Shown: positions 7,737-15,086, numbered from the stretch's first letter. The stretch: 29,575 nt of DNA from DATJPY01 sp035506135 (GCA_035506135.1 DATJPY010000068.1:1-29575), one strand, 5' to 3'. Program-made: numbers and translations. Notes: generated from the sequence alone by a model not told the origin.

Positions 7737-8360
7737 TCAGCGATGCGCCGGCCAGGCTCGCAGCAGGTCGTCCGTCGAGACCAGCGTCACCACCGCCCCG
7801 AGGGTGTGCTCGAAGACCGCCTCCACGTAGGCACGCGGAAAGCCGGCAACTGCGTCGCGAGGGATGACCACCTGGTAGGACGCGTTCACGGCGTCGAAGG
7901 CGAGATTCTGGATCGCGACGTTCACCGAGACGCCGACGCCGACGACCGTGCGGACGCCGAGGTTGCGCAGCACGAAGTCGAGCTCGGTGCCCTGGAAGGG
8001 GGAGAGCCCGTGGAAGCGCGGGAGCACGAGGTCGCCCTCCGCCACCGGCACCTCGGGAACGATCTCGGCCGCCGCCGAGCCGGGGAGCAGCTTGACGGGC
8101 GCCCGCGCCATGTACTGGAAGATGCGCGCGTTCGCGTTGGCGCCGCGCCCGTCCGGCCGCCGGAGGGCGGTGCAGTGGATCACGGGCGCACCGGCAGCGC
8201 GCGCGGCGGCGACGAGCGCGGCGATCCGCGGCAGCGCCTCGCGCGCCGCGGCGGCGAGCTCGGGCAGCTGCGACTGGTCGCCGATCACGCCGCGCTGGAT
8301 CTCCTGCGTGACGAGCGCGGTGTGAGCCGGGTCGACGAGCTTCGGCAGGTCGAGCGCCAC
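7737..8360 (-). CDS. Isochorismatase-fold (cysteine hydrolase family) protein lacking the catalytic Cys
   Basis: 207 residues from a GTG preceded by GAGGAA 6 nt upstream on the minus strand, 8 bp after the SDR stop. The fold is recognisable: TALVTQEIQRGVIGD at the N-terminus, HCTALRRPDGRG in the middle, GTELDFVLRNLGVRTVVGVG and FDAVNASYQVVIPRDAVAG at the end. In typical members the nucleophile is the Cys of GVxTNxCV; here the equivalent reads GVSVNVAIQN with Ala. The usual Asp of the first strand (xIDxQ) is Glu in TQEIQ. It therefore probably does not use classical isochorismatase chemistry. It is the last gene of the minus-strand acyl-CoA operon. I recall similar Cys-less relatives in actinobacteria, but their function is unknown to me. 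Confidence 0.8.
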   Translation of the reverse strand: MALDLPKLVDPAHTALVTQEIQRGVIGDQSQLPELAAAAREALPRIAALVAAARAAGAPVIHCTALRRPDGRGANANARIFQYMARAPVKLLPGSAAAEIVPEVPVAEGDLVLPRFHGLSPFQGTELDFVLRNLGVRTVVGVGVSVNVAIQNLAFDAVNASYQVVIPRDAVAGFPRAYVEAVFEHTLGAVVTLVSTDDLLRAWPAHR

Positions 8361-8368
8361 GAGATTCC

Positions 8369-9154
8369 TCAGACCATCGGCCGGCCGCCGTTCGGGTGCA
8401 GCACCTGGCCGGTCATGTAGCGGGCGCCGTCGGAGGCGAGGAAGAGGATCGCGGCGGCCACGTCCTCGGGCGCTCCCGTGATGCCGAGCGGGCATCGGCT
8501 GCGCATGAACGCCAGCATCTTGTCGCGCTCGGCGGGATCGAAGCTGCCGTCCGGCCGGCGGGCGCGTGCGAGGCCCATCGGCGTCTCGACGGCGCCCGGC
8601 GCGACCGCGTTCACGCGCACACCCGCGCCGCCGAGCTCCGCGGCGAGCACGCGCGTCAGCGCCACGACGCCCGCCTTCGACATGCTGTAGGCGGACAGCG
8701 TCGGATAGGGCTCGAAGGCCGCGCTCGAGGAGACGTTGACGATGCTGCCGCTGCGCTGCCGCGCCATCGCGCGCGCGGCGGCCTGACAGCCGAAGAAGAC
8801 GCCCTTCAGGTTCACGGCCAGCACGCGGTCGAGGTCGGCCTCGTTCGTGTCGACCACGGCGCGCTCGTGAAGGATGCCCGCGACGTTCGCCATCACGTCG
8901 AGGCGCCCGAAGGCCGCGGCTGCGCGCGCGACGAGCGCCTCCACCTCGCTGCGCTTCGACACGTCAGTGCGTACGGCGAGCGCGCCGCGGCCGATCGCCG
9001 CGGCCGTCTCGCGGAGGCCCGCCTCGTCGACGTCGGCCACCGCCACCGATGCACCGGCGGACGCGAGCACGAGCGCGGCGGCCCGCCCGATCCCGCTCGC
9101 GGCACCCGTCACCACCGCGGCGCGCCCCGCCAGGTCGAAGGGATGTGCACTCAC
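8369..9154 (-). CDS. Short-chain dehydrogenase/reductase (SDR)
   Basis: 261 residues from a GTG that overlaps the stop of the CaiB/BaiF gene (GTGA). Classical SDR features: TGAASGIG nucleotide-binding motif at 16-23, Asp41 at the end of strand 2 (favours NAD), NVAG at 90-93, active-site Ser in VNVSSSAA (142-144), and Tyr156-x3-Lys160. The C-terminal NAVAPGAVETPMG and MTGQVLHPNGGRPMV segments are also typical. It likely oxidises a hydroxy group on a CoA-bound or steroid-type intermediate. In the same operon as a CoA ligase, CoA-transferase and SnoaL-type protein it occupies the place that BaiA-type hydroxysteroid dehydrogenases hold in bile-acid operons. That parallel is an inference. Confidence 0.9.
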   Translation of the reverse strand: MSAHPFDLAGRAAVVTGAASGIGRAAALVLASAGASVAVADVDEAGLRETAAAIGRGALAVRTDVSKRSEVEALVARAAAAFGRLDVMANVAGILHERAVVDTNEADLDRVLAVNLKGVFFGCQAAARAMARQRSGSIVNVSSSAAFEPYPTLSAYSMSKAGVVALTRVLAAELGGAGVRVNAVAPGAVETPMGLARARRPDGSFDPAERDKMLAFMRSRCPLGITGAPEDVAAAILFLASDGARYMTGQVLHPNGGRPMV

Positions 9155-10398
9155 GCGATGACGCGCTGGCCGCGCAGCGCCTCGAGCTCGTCGGTCGCGA
9201 CGCCGAGCTCGCGCAGCACCTGGTCGGTGTGCTCGCCGAGCGCCGGAAAGCGCTCGACCGGCCCCTCGGCCACGCGCGATAGCTTCACGGGATTGCCGAC
9301 CACCAGCATGTCGCGCCCGCCGTCGGGGCGCGGCACCTCGATCAGCATGTCGCGCAGAGCGACGTGCGGGTCCGCGGCCAGATCGGCTGCGGTCTGGCTC
9401 GGGCCTGCCGCGATGCCGAGCTCGCAGAGGGCGCGCGCGGCCTCGAGCTTGCTGCGCTCGCGCGCCCAGTCCTCGAGCGCGGGCCGCACCACGCCGTCCG
9501 TGTGCGACGCCCAGCCCTCGCGGCTCGCGAAGCGCGGATCCCCGACCCACTCGGGATGGCCGACCGCGCGCGCCAGCCGCTCGAACTGGTGCTCGCGGAA
9601 GATCGCCACCACGAAGTGTCCGTCCCGGGCGCGGAAGGCTGCGCAGATGCCGATCGAGCCCGACGCGGCCCACCGCTCGGGCGCGCCCATCGACCACAGG
9701 AAGGGCGGCATGTCGGACACCGCGAGCATCGCGTCGAGCATGGCGACGTCGACCGTCTGCCCGAGGGCGGTGCGCTCGCGGTGGCGCAGCGCGCAGAGCA
9801 CGCCGATCACCGCGAAGAGCGCGCTCGCGATGTCGCCGAGCGCGCCCGCCACGACCACGGGCGGCGGCGCGTCGCCCCGGCGGTTCGGCTCGTAGAGCCC
9901 GGCCATCGCCTCCGCGACGGGCGCATAGGCGGGCCACGCGGCGTAGGGGCTCCCCGACGCGCGCCCGAAGCCCGAGACCGAGACGTACACGGCCCGCGGC
10001 GCGAGCTCCGCGATGCGCTCGGGACCGAGGCCGAGGCGATCCATCGCGCCCGGCCGCATGTTCTCGGCGATCACGTCGAAGCCCGGCACCAGGCGCTCGA
10101 AGAGCGCGCGTCCGGCGGGCTGGCGCAGGTCGATCGCAATGCTGCGCTTCGAGAGGTTGTTGCGAAGATAGGTGGCGCCGACGCGCCGCCCGTCGCGGTC
10201 GACCAGCGCCGGGCTCGACGCGCGGCCCGAGTCGCCCGCCTCGGGCGGCTCGACCTTGACGACGTCGGCGCCGAGCTGCGCGAGGAGCTGGGTCGCGTAG
10301 GGCAACGCCTGCATCTGCTCGACCGCGAGGACTCGCACGCCGTCGAGCGGCTTGCCCCATCCCGCGCGCTCCGCGTGCCGGACCTCGCCGATGCGCAC
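9151..10398 (-). CDS. CaiB/BaiF family (class III) acyl-CoA transferase
   Basis: 415 residues beginning at GTG, 3 bp after the SnoaL-like stop; the Shine-Dalgarno is weak, so coupling with the upstream gene is likely. Family features include GVRVLAVEQMQALPYATQLL, LGADVVKVEPPEAGD, NLSKRSIAIDLRQPAGR, the GFDVIAENMRPGAMDRLGLG block and the GALGDIASALFAVIGVLCAL helix. Asp189 in the last block is the expected catalytic aspartate that forms the mixed anhydride with the acyl group. The reaction is CoA transfer between carboxylic acids, or alpha-methylacyl-CoA racemisation in close relatives. In a steroid context it could recycle CoA between sterol or bile-acid-type side-chain acids, as BaiF/BaiK do, or racemise a C25/C22 methyl branch. 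Sequence alone does not separate these. Confidence 0.92.
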   Translation of the reverse strand: MRIGEVRHAERAGWGKPLDGVRVLAVEQMQALPYATQLLAQLGADVVKVEPPEAGDSGRASSPALVDRDGRRVGATYLRNNLSKRSIAIDLRQPAGRALFERLVPGFDVIAENMRPGAMDRLGLGPERIAELAPRAVYVSVSGFGRASGSPYAAWPAYAPVAEAMAGLYEPNRRGDAPPPVVVAGALGDIASALFAVIGVLCALRHRERTALGQTVDVAMLDAMLAVSDMPPFLWSMGAPERWAASGSIGICAAFRARDGHFVVAIFREHQFERLARAVGHPEWVGDPRFASREGWASHTDGVVRPALEDWARERSKLEAARALCELGIAAGPSQTAADLAADPHVALRDMLIEVPRPDGGRDMLVVGNPVKLSRVAEGPVERFPALGEHTDQVLRELGVATDELEALRGQRVIA

Positions 10399-10401
10399 CG
10401 A

Positions 10402-10866
10402 CTACTTCGGGATCTGGAGCGCGCCGGGCAGCGTGCCCTGCATGTAGCCCGCCTCCTCGACCCGCCTTGCGATGCGCCAGCCCGCGTCGGTCCACACGAG
10501 CTCGTCGACGTAGGTGGCGCCCACCGTGAAGTCGTGGAGCGACCCGTCCGGATTGGCGAAGAACATCGGGTTGTACACCAGCGTGCGGGCCGAGGCGCGG
10601 TCGCCGCGCAGGTCGACCATCGAGTTGGTGATGTAGTGCGCGGTGATCGGGAAGGGCGCCAGCGCCTTGGCGAGCCAGGCGCGCACCTCCGGGTACTTGC
10701 CCGCGGCGCCGCCGCTCGCGGTGTAGTCGACGTCGGCGTCGGGTGTGAAGCAGGTGTCGAGGAGGTTCCAGTCCTTGGTGTCGATCGCGCGCGTGTAGCG
10801 GACGAGCAGGTCCTGGATGCGGATGCGGTCGGAGATCTCGCGGATCGACAGGTCGCGGGCAGCCAT
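10402..10866 (-). CDS. SnoaL/NTF2-like protein of the BaiE (steroid dehydratase) type
   Basis: 154 residues; GGAGGAAGCA sits directly before the ATG. The NTF2-like cone fold is indicated by IQDLLVRYTRAIDTKDWNLL, FTPDADVDYTA, HYITNSMVDLRGDRASA and TYVDELVWTDAGWRIARRVE. Tyr24, Asp29 and His77 keep the spacing of the Tyr30/Asp35/His83 set I recall for bile-acid 7-alpha-dehydratase BaiE, with a constant offset of 6; the fourth BaiE residue (Asp106) falls in LVYNPMF and is not an aspartate. A dehydratase or isomerase acting on a hydroxylated polycyclic or acyl-CoA substrate is plausible. SnoaL-like proteins are diverse, so the family call is firmer than the reaction. The gene sits between the thiolase and the CoA-transferase in one operon. 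Confidence 0.82.
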   Translation of the reverse strand: MAARDLSIREISDRIRIQDLLVRYTRAIDTKDWNLLDTCFTPDADVDYTASGGAAGKYPEVRAWLAKALAPFPITAHYITNSMVDLRGDRASARTLVYNPMFFANPDGSLHDFTVGATYVDELVWTDAGWRIARRVEEAGYMQGTLPGALQIPK

Positions 10867-10877
10867 TGCTTCCTCCC

Positions 10878-12068
10878 TCAATGGGCTCGGACGATCACCG
10901 ACGAGCCGTGACCGAAGAGCCCCTGATTCACCGTGAGGCCCACGCGCGCGCCTTCGACCTGCCGCTCGCCGGCCTGACCGCGGAGCTGCCAGGTGAGCTC
11001 GCAGACCTGCGCGATCGCCTGGGCCGGGACCGCCTCGCCGAAGCACGCGAGCCCACCGCTCGGGTTCACCGGGATGCGGCCGCCGAGCGCGGTCGCGCCG
11101 TCGCGGATCAGCGTCTCGGCGTCCCCCGGCTTGCACAGGCCGACGTTCTCGTACCAGTCGAGCTCGAGCGCCGAGGAGAGGTCGTAGACCTCGGCCAGGT
11201 CGAGGTCCTCGGGGCCGAGGCCGGCCTGCTCGTACGCGCCGCGCGCGATCGAGTCGCGGAAGGGCGTGTCGGGCGCCGCGACGGCGACGGCCGAGTCGGT
11301 CGCGAAGTTCGGCATCTCGATCACGGTATTGGGGAAGCGCGGCGTCACGGTCGAGACGGCCGCGATGGTGACGGGCCGGGCGGTGCGGCGGCGCGCGAAC
11401 TCCGCGCTCGCGAGCACCAGGGCGGCGCCGCCGTCGCTGGTGGCGCAGATGTCGAGGAGCCGAAGGGGATCCGAGACGATCGGCGACGCCATCACCTCGT
11501 CGAGGTCGTAGATCTTCTTGTAGCGCGCGTTCGGGTTGCCGAGGCCGTGGCGGCTGTTCTTCACCTTGACCAGCGCGAAGTCGCGCGGCGTCGCCCCGTA
11601 GAGCTCCATGCGTCGGCGCGCGTAGAGGCCGAAGTACACCGGGTTGGTCGCGCCGAGCACGTGGAAGCGAAGCCAGTCCGGGTCCTGCCGTCGCTCTCCG
11701 CCGGTCGGCGCGAAGAAGCCCTTCGGCGTGGTGTCGGCGCCGACCACCAGCGCCACCTCGCACAAGCCCGCCAGGATGCGCGCGCGCGCCACGTCGATCG
11801 CCTGCGCGCCGGTGGCGCAGGCGCCGTAGGTGCTTGCCACCTGCGCGCCGTTCCAGCCGAGCGCCTGTGCCACGCTCGCGCCCGCCACGTAGCCGGGATA
11901 GCCGTTGCGCATCGTGTCGCCGCCGGCGACGAAGTCGACGTCGGTCCAGTCGAGGCCCGCGTCCGCCAGCGCCGCGCGTGCGGCGTGGACGCCGTACTCG
12001 ACGAAGTTTCGGCCCCACTTGCCCCAGGGGTGCATGCCGACGCCGAGAATCGCGACCTCGTTCGCCAT
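10878..12068 (-). CDS. Lipid-transfer-protein-type thiolase (SCP2/Ltp family)
   Basis: 396 residues from an ATG preceded by GAGGG. It belongs to the thiolase-like lipid-transfer group: MANEVAILGVGMHPWGKWGR, GGDTMRNGYPGYVAGASVAQ, Cys84 in YGACATGAQAI, VVGADTTPKGFFAPTGGERR, LAEVYDLSSALELDWYENVG, NPSGGLACFGEAVPAQAIAQ and NQGLFGHGSSVIV. The thiolase-type Cys84 is kept, but the usual GHP histidine is replaced (FGEAVPA) and the C-terminal CxG is FGHG, so ordinary thiolysis is doubtful. From memory it is very close to mycobacterial Rv1627c, whose neighbour is also a DUF35 protein. Such pairs, like Ltp2-ChsH2, act as aldolases or C-C lyases in sterol side-chain catabolism. The DUF35 partner is encoded 54 bp upstream. 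Confidence 0.88.
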   Translation of the reverse strand: MANEVAILGVGMHPWGKWGRNFVEYGVHAARAALADAGLDWTDVDFVAGGDTMRNGYPGYVAGASVAQALGWNGAQVASTYGACATGAQAIDVARARILAGLCEVALVVGADTTPKGFFAPTGGERRQDPDWLRFHVLGATNPVYFGLYARRRMELYGATPRDFALVKVKNSRHGLGNPNARYKKIYDLDEVMASPIVSDPLRLLDICATSDGGAALVLASAEFARRRTARPVTIAAVSTVTPRFPNTVIEMPNFATDSAVAVAAPDTPFRDSIARGAYEQAGLGPEDLDLAEVYDLSSALELDWYENVGLCKPGDAETLIRDGATALGGRIPVNPSGGLACFGEAVPAQAIAQVCELTWQLRGQAGERQVEGARVGLTVNQGLFGHGSSVIVRAH

Positions 12069-12122
12069 CAAGACCCTCGCTGCCACGACGGGACGCAACT
12101 CATGACTTCGTTCGCCTTCGGC

Positions 12123-12578
12123 TCACTGCGCGCGGCCTTCGGCCGCTTGCGGCCTCCACTTCCACACGAGGTACTCGCCGGTGTCGTCCCGGTAGAGCGG
12201 CTCGAGCGCGAGCTCCATCTCCATGCCGGCGGCCAGGCGGTCGGTGCCGATGCCGGACGCGACCTGTCCGAGCACCACGAGCTTCTCGCGCTCGAGCTCG
12301 ACCGCGGCGATCGCGTACGGCACGAACGGGTCGGAGGCGACGTACGGCGGAGGCGGCGGGTAGCGGTTGTCGGTGAACGACCACAGCCGGCCGCGGCTCG
12401 AGAGCGGAACCTCGTCGAACTCGCTCCCGGCGCAGCCCGGGTTGCGGCAGAAGAAGCTCTCCCTCGGGAAGTGGTACGTGCCGCACGCCTTGCAGCGGGT
12501 GCCGAGCAGGTGCGGGTCCTGCTCGTCCAACGTGAACCAGCCCTCGACGGCCGGCTTGCGCGTTCTCTCGGGGGGCAT
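12123..12578 (-). CDS. DUF35 / OB-fold zinc-ribbon partner of the lipid-transfer thiolase
   Basis: 151 residues from an ATG with GAGGAA 6 nt upstream. The N-terminal zinc ribbon has four cysteines at 29, 32, 44 and 49 (TRCKACGTYHFP, FFCRNPGC). The C-terminal OB-fold follows, with LSSRGRLWSFTDNRYPPPPP, PYAIAAVELEREKLVVLGQV and GMEMELALEPLYRDD. DUF35 proteins form complexes with thiolase-fold partners and are needed for acyl-CoA binding or activity, as ChsH2 is for Ltp2 and for the ChsH1 hydratase. The matching thiolase gene follows directly in the operon, which fits a two-subunit aldolase or thiolase. The frame is open far upstream, but the Shine-Dalgarno and the conserved N-terminus fix the start. 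Confidence 0.9.
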   Translation of the reverse strand: MPPERTRKPAVEGWFTLDEQDPHLLGTRCKACGTYHFPRESFFCRNPGCAGSEFDEVPLSSRGRLWSFTDNRYPPPPPYVASDPFVPYAIAAVELEREKLVVLGQVASGIGTDRLAAGMEMELALEPLYRDDTGEYLVWKWRPQAAEGRAQ

Positions 12579-12652
12579 CGGGGTTCCTCGGCTCGATCGT
12601 GTTCTATCACAGCCGCGGCGCGAAATCCCGGCCGACGCCGGTCCCGCACCGC

Positions 12653-14110
12653 TCACGCCGGCTTGACGCGCGCATCGCGCAGCGCCGATCGGCGCACCTT
12701 GCCGGCGTCGTCTCGCAGCGGCTCGGAGACGAACTCGAAGCTGCGCGGGATCTTGTAGCGCACCAGGTGCTTCGCGAGGTGCTCGCGCAGCTCCGACTCG
12801 CTGACCGCGCGCGGCGCGTCGACGAGGGCATGCACGCGCAGGCCGAGGTCGTCGTCGGGGAGCCCGATCACCGCGCTCGAGCGCACGGCGGGGTGCGCAT
12901 CGAGCGCGGCCTCGACCTCGGCGGGATACACGTTGGCTCCCCCCGTCACGATCATGTCCGTCTTGCGGTCGGCCAGGTAGAGGAAGCCCTCCGCGTCGAG
13001 CCAGCCCATGTCGCCGAGCGTCTCCCAGCCGTCGGAGGTCGCGGTGGGCTCGGCACCGACGTAGCGATAGGTGGATCCCTGCCCGCCGGGCGGCATCATG
13101 AAGACCTCGCCCACCTCGCCGGGGTCGCACTCGCTCCCGTCCGGGCGCAGCACGCGGATCTTGCGGCCGGCGGTGGGACGGCCGACCGAGCCGGGATGCG
13201 CGAGCCACTCGGTGCCCGAGATCATCGTCCCGCCGGTGCGCTCGGTCCCGCCGTAGGCCTCGTAGATCCGCTCGGGCCCGAGCCACTCGATCCAGCCGCG
13301 CTTGAGCCACGCCGGGCTCGGCGCGCCGGTGCACATGACACGACGGAGCGACGAGAGGTCGAAGCGCTCGCGCTCGGCGGCGGGGAGCCGCCAGATGCGC
13401 TGCATCATCGTGGGGACGAAGAGCACCCAGTCGACGCGATGGCGCTCGATCAGGGCGAGGCTCTCGCGCGGGTCGAAGCGCGTCATCAGGACGACCCGCC
13501 CGCCGCACAGGAGCTGCGACCACGAGGTCATGAACGGCCCCGCGTGATACAGCGGCCCGGGCACCAGCGTCGTGCCGTCGGGCGCCATGCCGTTCTCGCC
13601 CGCGTCGGGGTCGCATTGCGCCGGCACCAGGTCGACGATCAGCTTGGGCCGGCCGGTGCTGCCGCCGGAGGTCATCGCGCGCACGCAGGGCGGCACGACG
13701 TCTTCGAGCGGCTCGTCCTCCGCGCCGGGCTCGCCCGGGTCGAAGCCCACGGGCACCGACGGGTACGCGTAGCGCTCTCCCTCGGGCGCGCCGACCACGA
13801 GGGCCGGCTTCGCCAGCTCGACGATCGCCCGCCGCTCGAGCTCGGGCAGCCGCGACGAGACCGGCTGAGGCGTCGCGCCGAGCTTCCAGGTCGCGAGGGC
13901 GGCCTCGAAGAACTCGATGGAGTTCGGCAGCGCGAGGGTCACGAGGTCGCCCGGCCCGACGCCGAGCGCGCGATAGGCGCGCGCGAGCCGATCCGCGCGC
14001 CGCGCGAGCTCGCCGAACGCGATCGCGCGGTCCTCGTGCACGATGGCGACGCGCTCGGGATGGCGCTCGGCGTGCCGGGCCATGGCGCGCCCGTACGAGA
14101 TCAGGGGCAT
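12653..14110 (-). CDS. AMP-forming acyl-CoA ligase (possibly steroid or bile-acid CoA ligase)
   Basis: 485 residues, somewhat short for the ANL superfamily but complete. Core motifs: P-loop TSGGSTGRPK at 147-156, YGGTERTGG from 286, GDMGWLDAEGFLYLADRKTD at 366-385, IVTGGANVYPAEVE, and C-terminal catalytic Lys471 in GKVRRSAL. The reaction is ATP-dependent activation of a carboxylic acid to its CoA thioester. The segment GATPQPVSSRLP is shared, as I recall, with ligases annotated as bile-acid-CoA ligase-like, which suits the neighbouring BaiE- and BaiF-like genes. It is the first gene of the minus-strand operon and starts about 45 nt from a perfect TATAAT. The Shine-Dalgarno is poor, and a second out-of-frame ATG within a short duplicated sequence lies 14 bp upstream. 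FadD3 identity cannot be excluded. Confidence 0.92.
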   Translation of the reverse strand: MPLISYGRAMARHAERHPERVAIVHEDRAIAFGELARRADRLARAYRALGVGPGDLVTLALPNSIEFFEAALATWKLGATPQPVSSRLPELERRAIVELAKPALVVGAPEGERYAYPSVPVGFDPGEPGAEDEPLEDVVPPCVRAMTSGGSTGRPKLIVDLVPAQCDPDAGENGMAPDGTTLVPGPLYHAGPFMTSWSQLLCGGRVVLMTRFDPRESLALIERHRVDWVLFVPTMMQRIWRLPAAERERFDLSSLRRVMCTGAPSPAWLKRGWIEWLGPERIYEAYGGTERTGGTMISGTEWLAHPGSVGRPTAGRKIRVLRPDGSECDPGEVGEVFMMPPGGQGSTYRYVGAEPTATSDGWETLGDMGWLDAEGFLYLADRKTDMIVTGGANVYPAEVEAALDAHPAVRSSAVIGLPDDDLGLRVHALVDAPRAVSESELREHLAKHLVRYKIPRSFEFVSEPLRDDAGKVRRSALRDARVKPA

Positions 14111-14136
14111 GAGACCAGGGGCATGCGGCGATCTCT

Positions 14137-14165
14137 TTTACAGAACGATACGTCTCGATATTATA
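14137..14165. promoter_or_regulatory. Bidirectional promoter with embedded operator between the acyl-CoA ligase and ipdA operons
   Basis: On the plus strand TTTACA (14137-14142), a 16-bp spacer and TATTAT (14159-14164) match five of six positions of each sigma70 box. On the minus strand a perfect TATAAT (14165-14160) points toward the acyl-CoA ligase operon, without a clear -35. Between the plus-strand boxes lies ACGATACGTCTCGAT (14145-14159), a near-palindrome, exactly where a repressor would block both directions. The plus start would be near 14171, about 50 nt before ipdA. The element shares AACGATACG and a nearby TCTCG with the site before the FadE31-like gene. Confidence 0.68.
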
Positions 14166-14222
14166 CGCGTCCGGCGGAGATCGGCCGCGCCCCGCGCGCG
14201 CCGCCGCCGCCCGGGAGGCCCG

Positions 14223-15086
14223 ATGGACAAGCGCACGACCGCGGCCGCTGTGGTCGCCGAGCTGCGCGACGGCATGACGCTCGGCATCGGCGGCTGGGGC
14301 TCGCGGCGCAAGCCGATGGCGCTGGTGCGCGAGATCCTCCGCTCGCCCGTCCGCGACCTCACCGTGGTGAGCTATGGCGGTCCCGACGTCGGGCTCCTGT
14401 GCGCGGCCGGCAAGGTGAAGCGCCTGATCTACGGCTTCGTGTCGCTCGACTCGATCCCGCTCGAGCCGCACTTCCGCAGGGCGCGCCAGGCCGGCGCCTT
14501 CGAGGCCTCCGAGCTGGACGAGGGCATGCTGCAGTGGGGGCTCTACGCGGCCGCGTGTCGCTTGCCGTTCCTGCCGACGCGGGCGGGCCTCGGCTCCGAC
14601 GTGATGCGCATCAACCCGGATCTCAAGCTCGTCCGCTCGCCCTACGCGGATGGCGAGGAGCTGGTCGCGATGCCGGCCATCGAGCTCGACGTCGCGCTGG
14701 TGCACATGAATCGCGCCGACGTCCACGGCAACGGCCAGTTCCTCGGCCCCGACCCCTACTTCGACGACCTGTTCTGCACGGCCGCCCGGCGCCGCTTCCT
14801 GTCGTGCGAGAAGATCGTCGACACCCGCGACTTCTCGAAGCACGGCTCCTTCCACACGCTCAAGATCCACCGCGCGATGGTGGACGGCGTGGTCGAGACC
14901 CCAGGGGGGGCGCACTTCACCGAGTGCCCGCCGGACTACGGGCGCGACGAGGCGTTCCAGAAGGAGTACGCCGCGAGCGCGCGCGACGACGACGCGTGGC
15001 GCGGCTTCCGCGAGCGCTTCCTCGAGCTCGAGAGCGAGGACGCCTACCAGGACGCCGTGCGCGCCTGGCGCGGTGCCGCGCGATGA
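14223..15086 (+). CDS. ipdA: IpdA, alpha subunit of the steroid ring-C-opening CoA hydrolase
   Basis: 287 residues, against about 290 for actinobacterial IpdA. The start is set by GGGAGG 4 nt before the ATG; the frame is open farther upstream, through the promoter. The match to IpdA is strong by eye: DGMTLGIGGWGSRRKPMALV, DLTVVSYGGPDVGLLCAAGK, VKRLIYGFVSLDSIPLEPHF, PFLPTRAGLGSDV and GGAHFTECPPDYGRDEAFQK. Although the fold is that of class I CoA-transferases, IpdAB of Mycobacterium and Rhodococcus is a hydrolase that opens the last ring of COCHEA-CoA during HIP catabolism. Glu100 in ELDEGML lies close to the active-site glutamate I recall for IpdA. It overlaps ipdB by 4 bp, as expected for two subunits made in equal amounts. 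Confidence 0.95.
   Translation: MDKRTTAAAVVAELRDGMTLGIGGWGSRRKPMALVREILRSPVRDLTVVSYGGPDVGLLCAAGKVKRLIYGFVSLDSIPLEPHFRRARQAGAFEASELDEGMLQWGLYAAACRLPFLPTRAGLGSDVMRINPDLKLVRSPYADGEELVAMPAIELDVALVHMNRADVHGNGQFLGPDPYFDDLFCTAARRRFLSCEKIVDTRDFSKHGSFHTLKIHRAMVDGVVETPGGAHFTECPPDYGRDEAFQKEYAASARDDDAWRGFRERFLELESEDAYQDAVRAWRGAAR

Noticed and set aside
7725..7741. CTGAGTGATCAG as an operator before the beta-helix gene
   Set aside because: Only a 4-bp arm on each side and it overlaps the stop region of the isochorismatase-like gene; not distinguishable from chance.
9155..10495. Minus-strand open frame running continuously upstream of the SDR (part of a 708-codon frame)
   Set aside because: Only the segment from the GTG at 9154 reads as SDR; the upstream part is Arg/Ala/Gly-rich and out of frame with the well-supported CaiB/BaiF gene.
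14102..14125. Direct repeat of CAGGGGCATG at the acyl-CoA ligase start
   Set aside because: Two 10-bp copies 14 bp apart create an alternative out-of-frame ATG, but this is too short to be called a regulatory or mobile repeat.
14111..14222. KstR or KstR2 binding site in the ligase/ipdA promoter
   Set aside because: Neither AACnnGTT nor CAAGnnCTTG type palindromes were found here.
12579..14915. Long open extension upstream of the DUF35 gene
   Set aside because: It is an out-of-frame reading through the acyl-CoA ligase and antisense to ipdA; the Shine-Dalgarno and conserved start place the DUF35 N-terminus at 12578.
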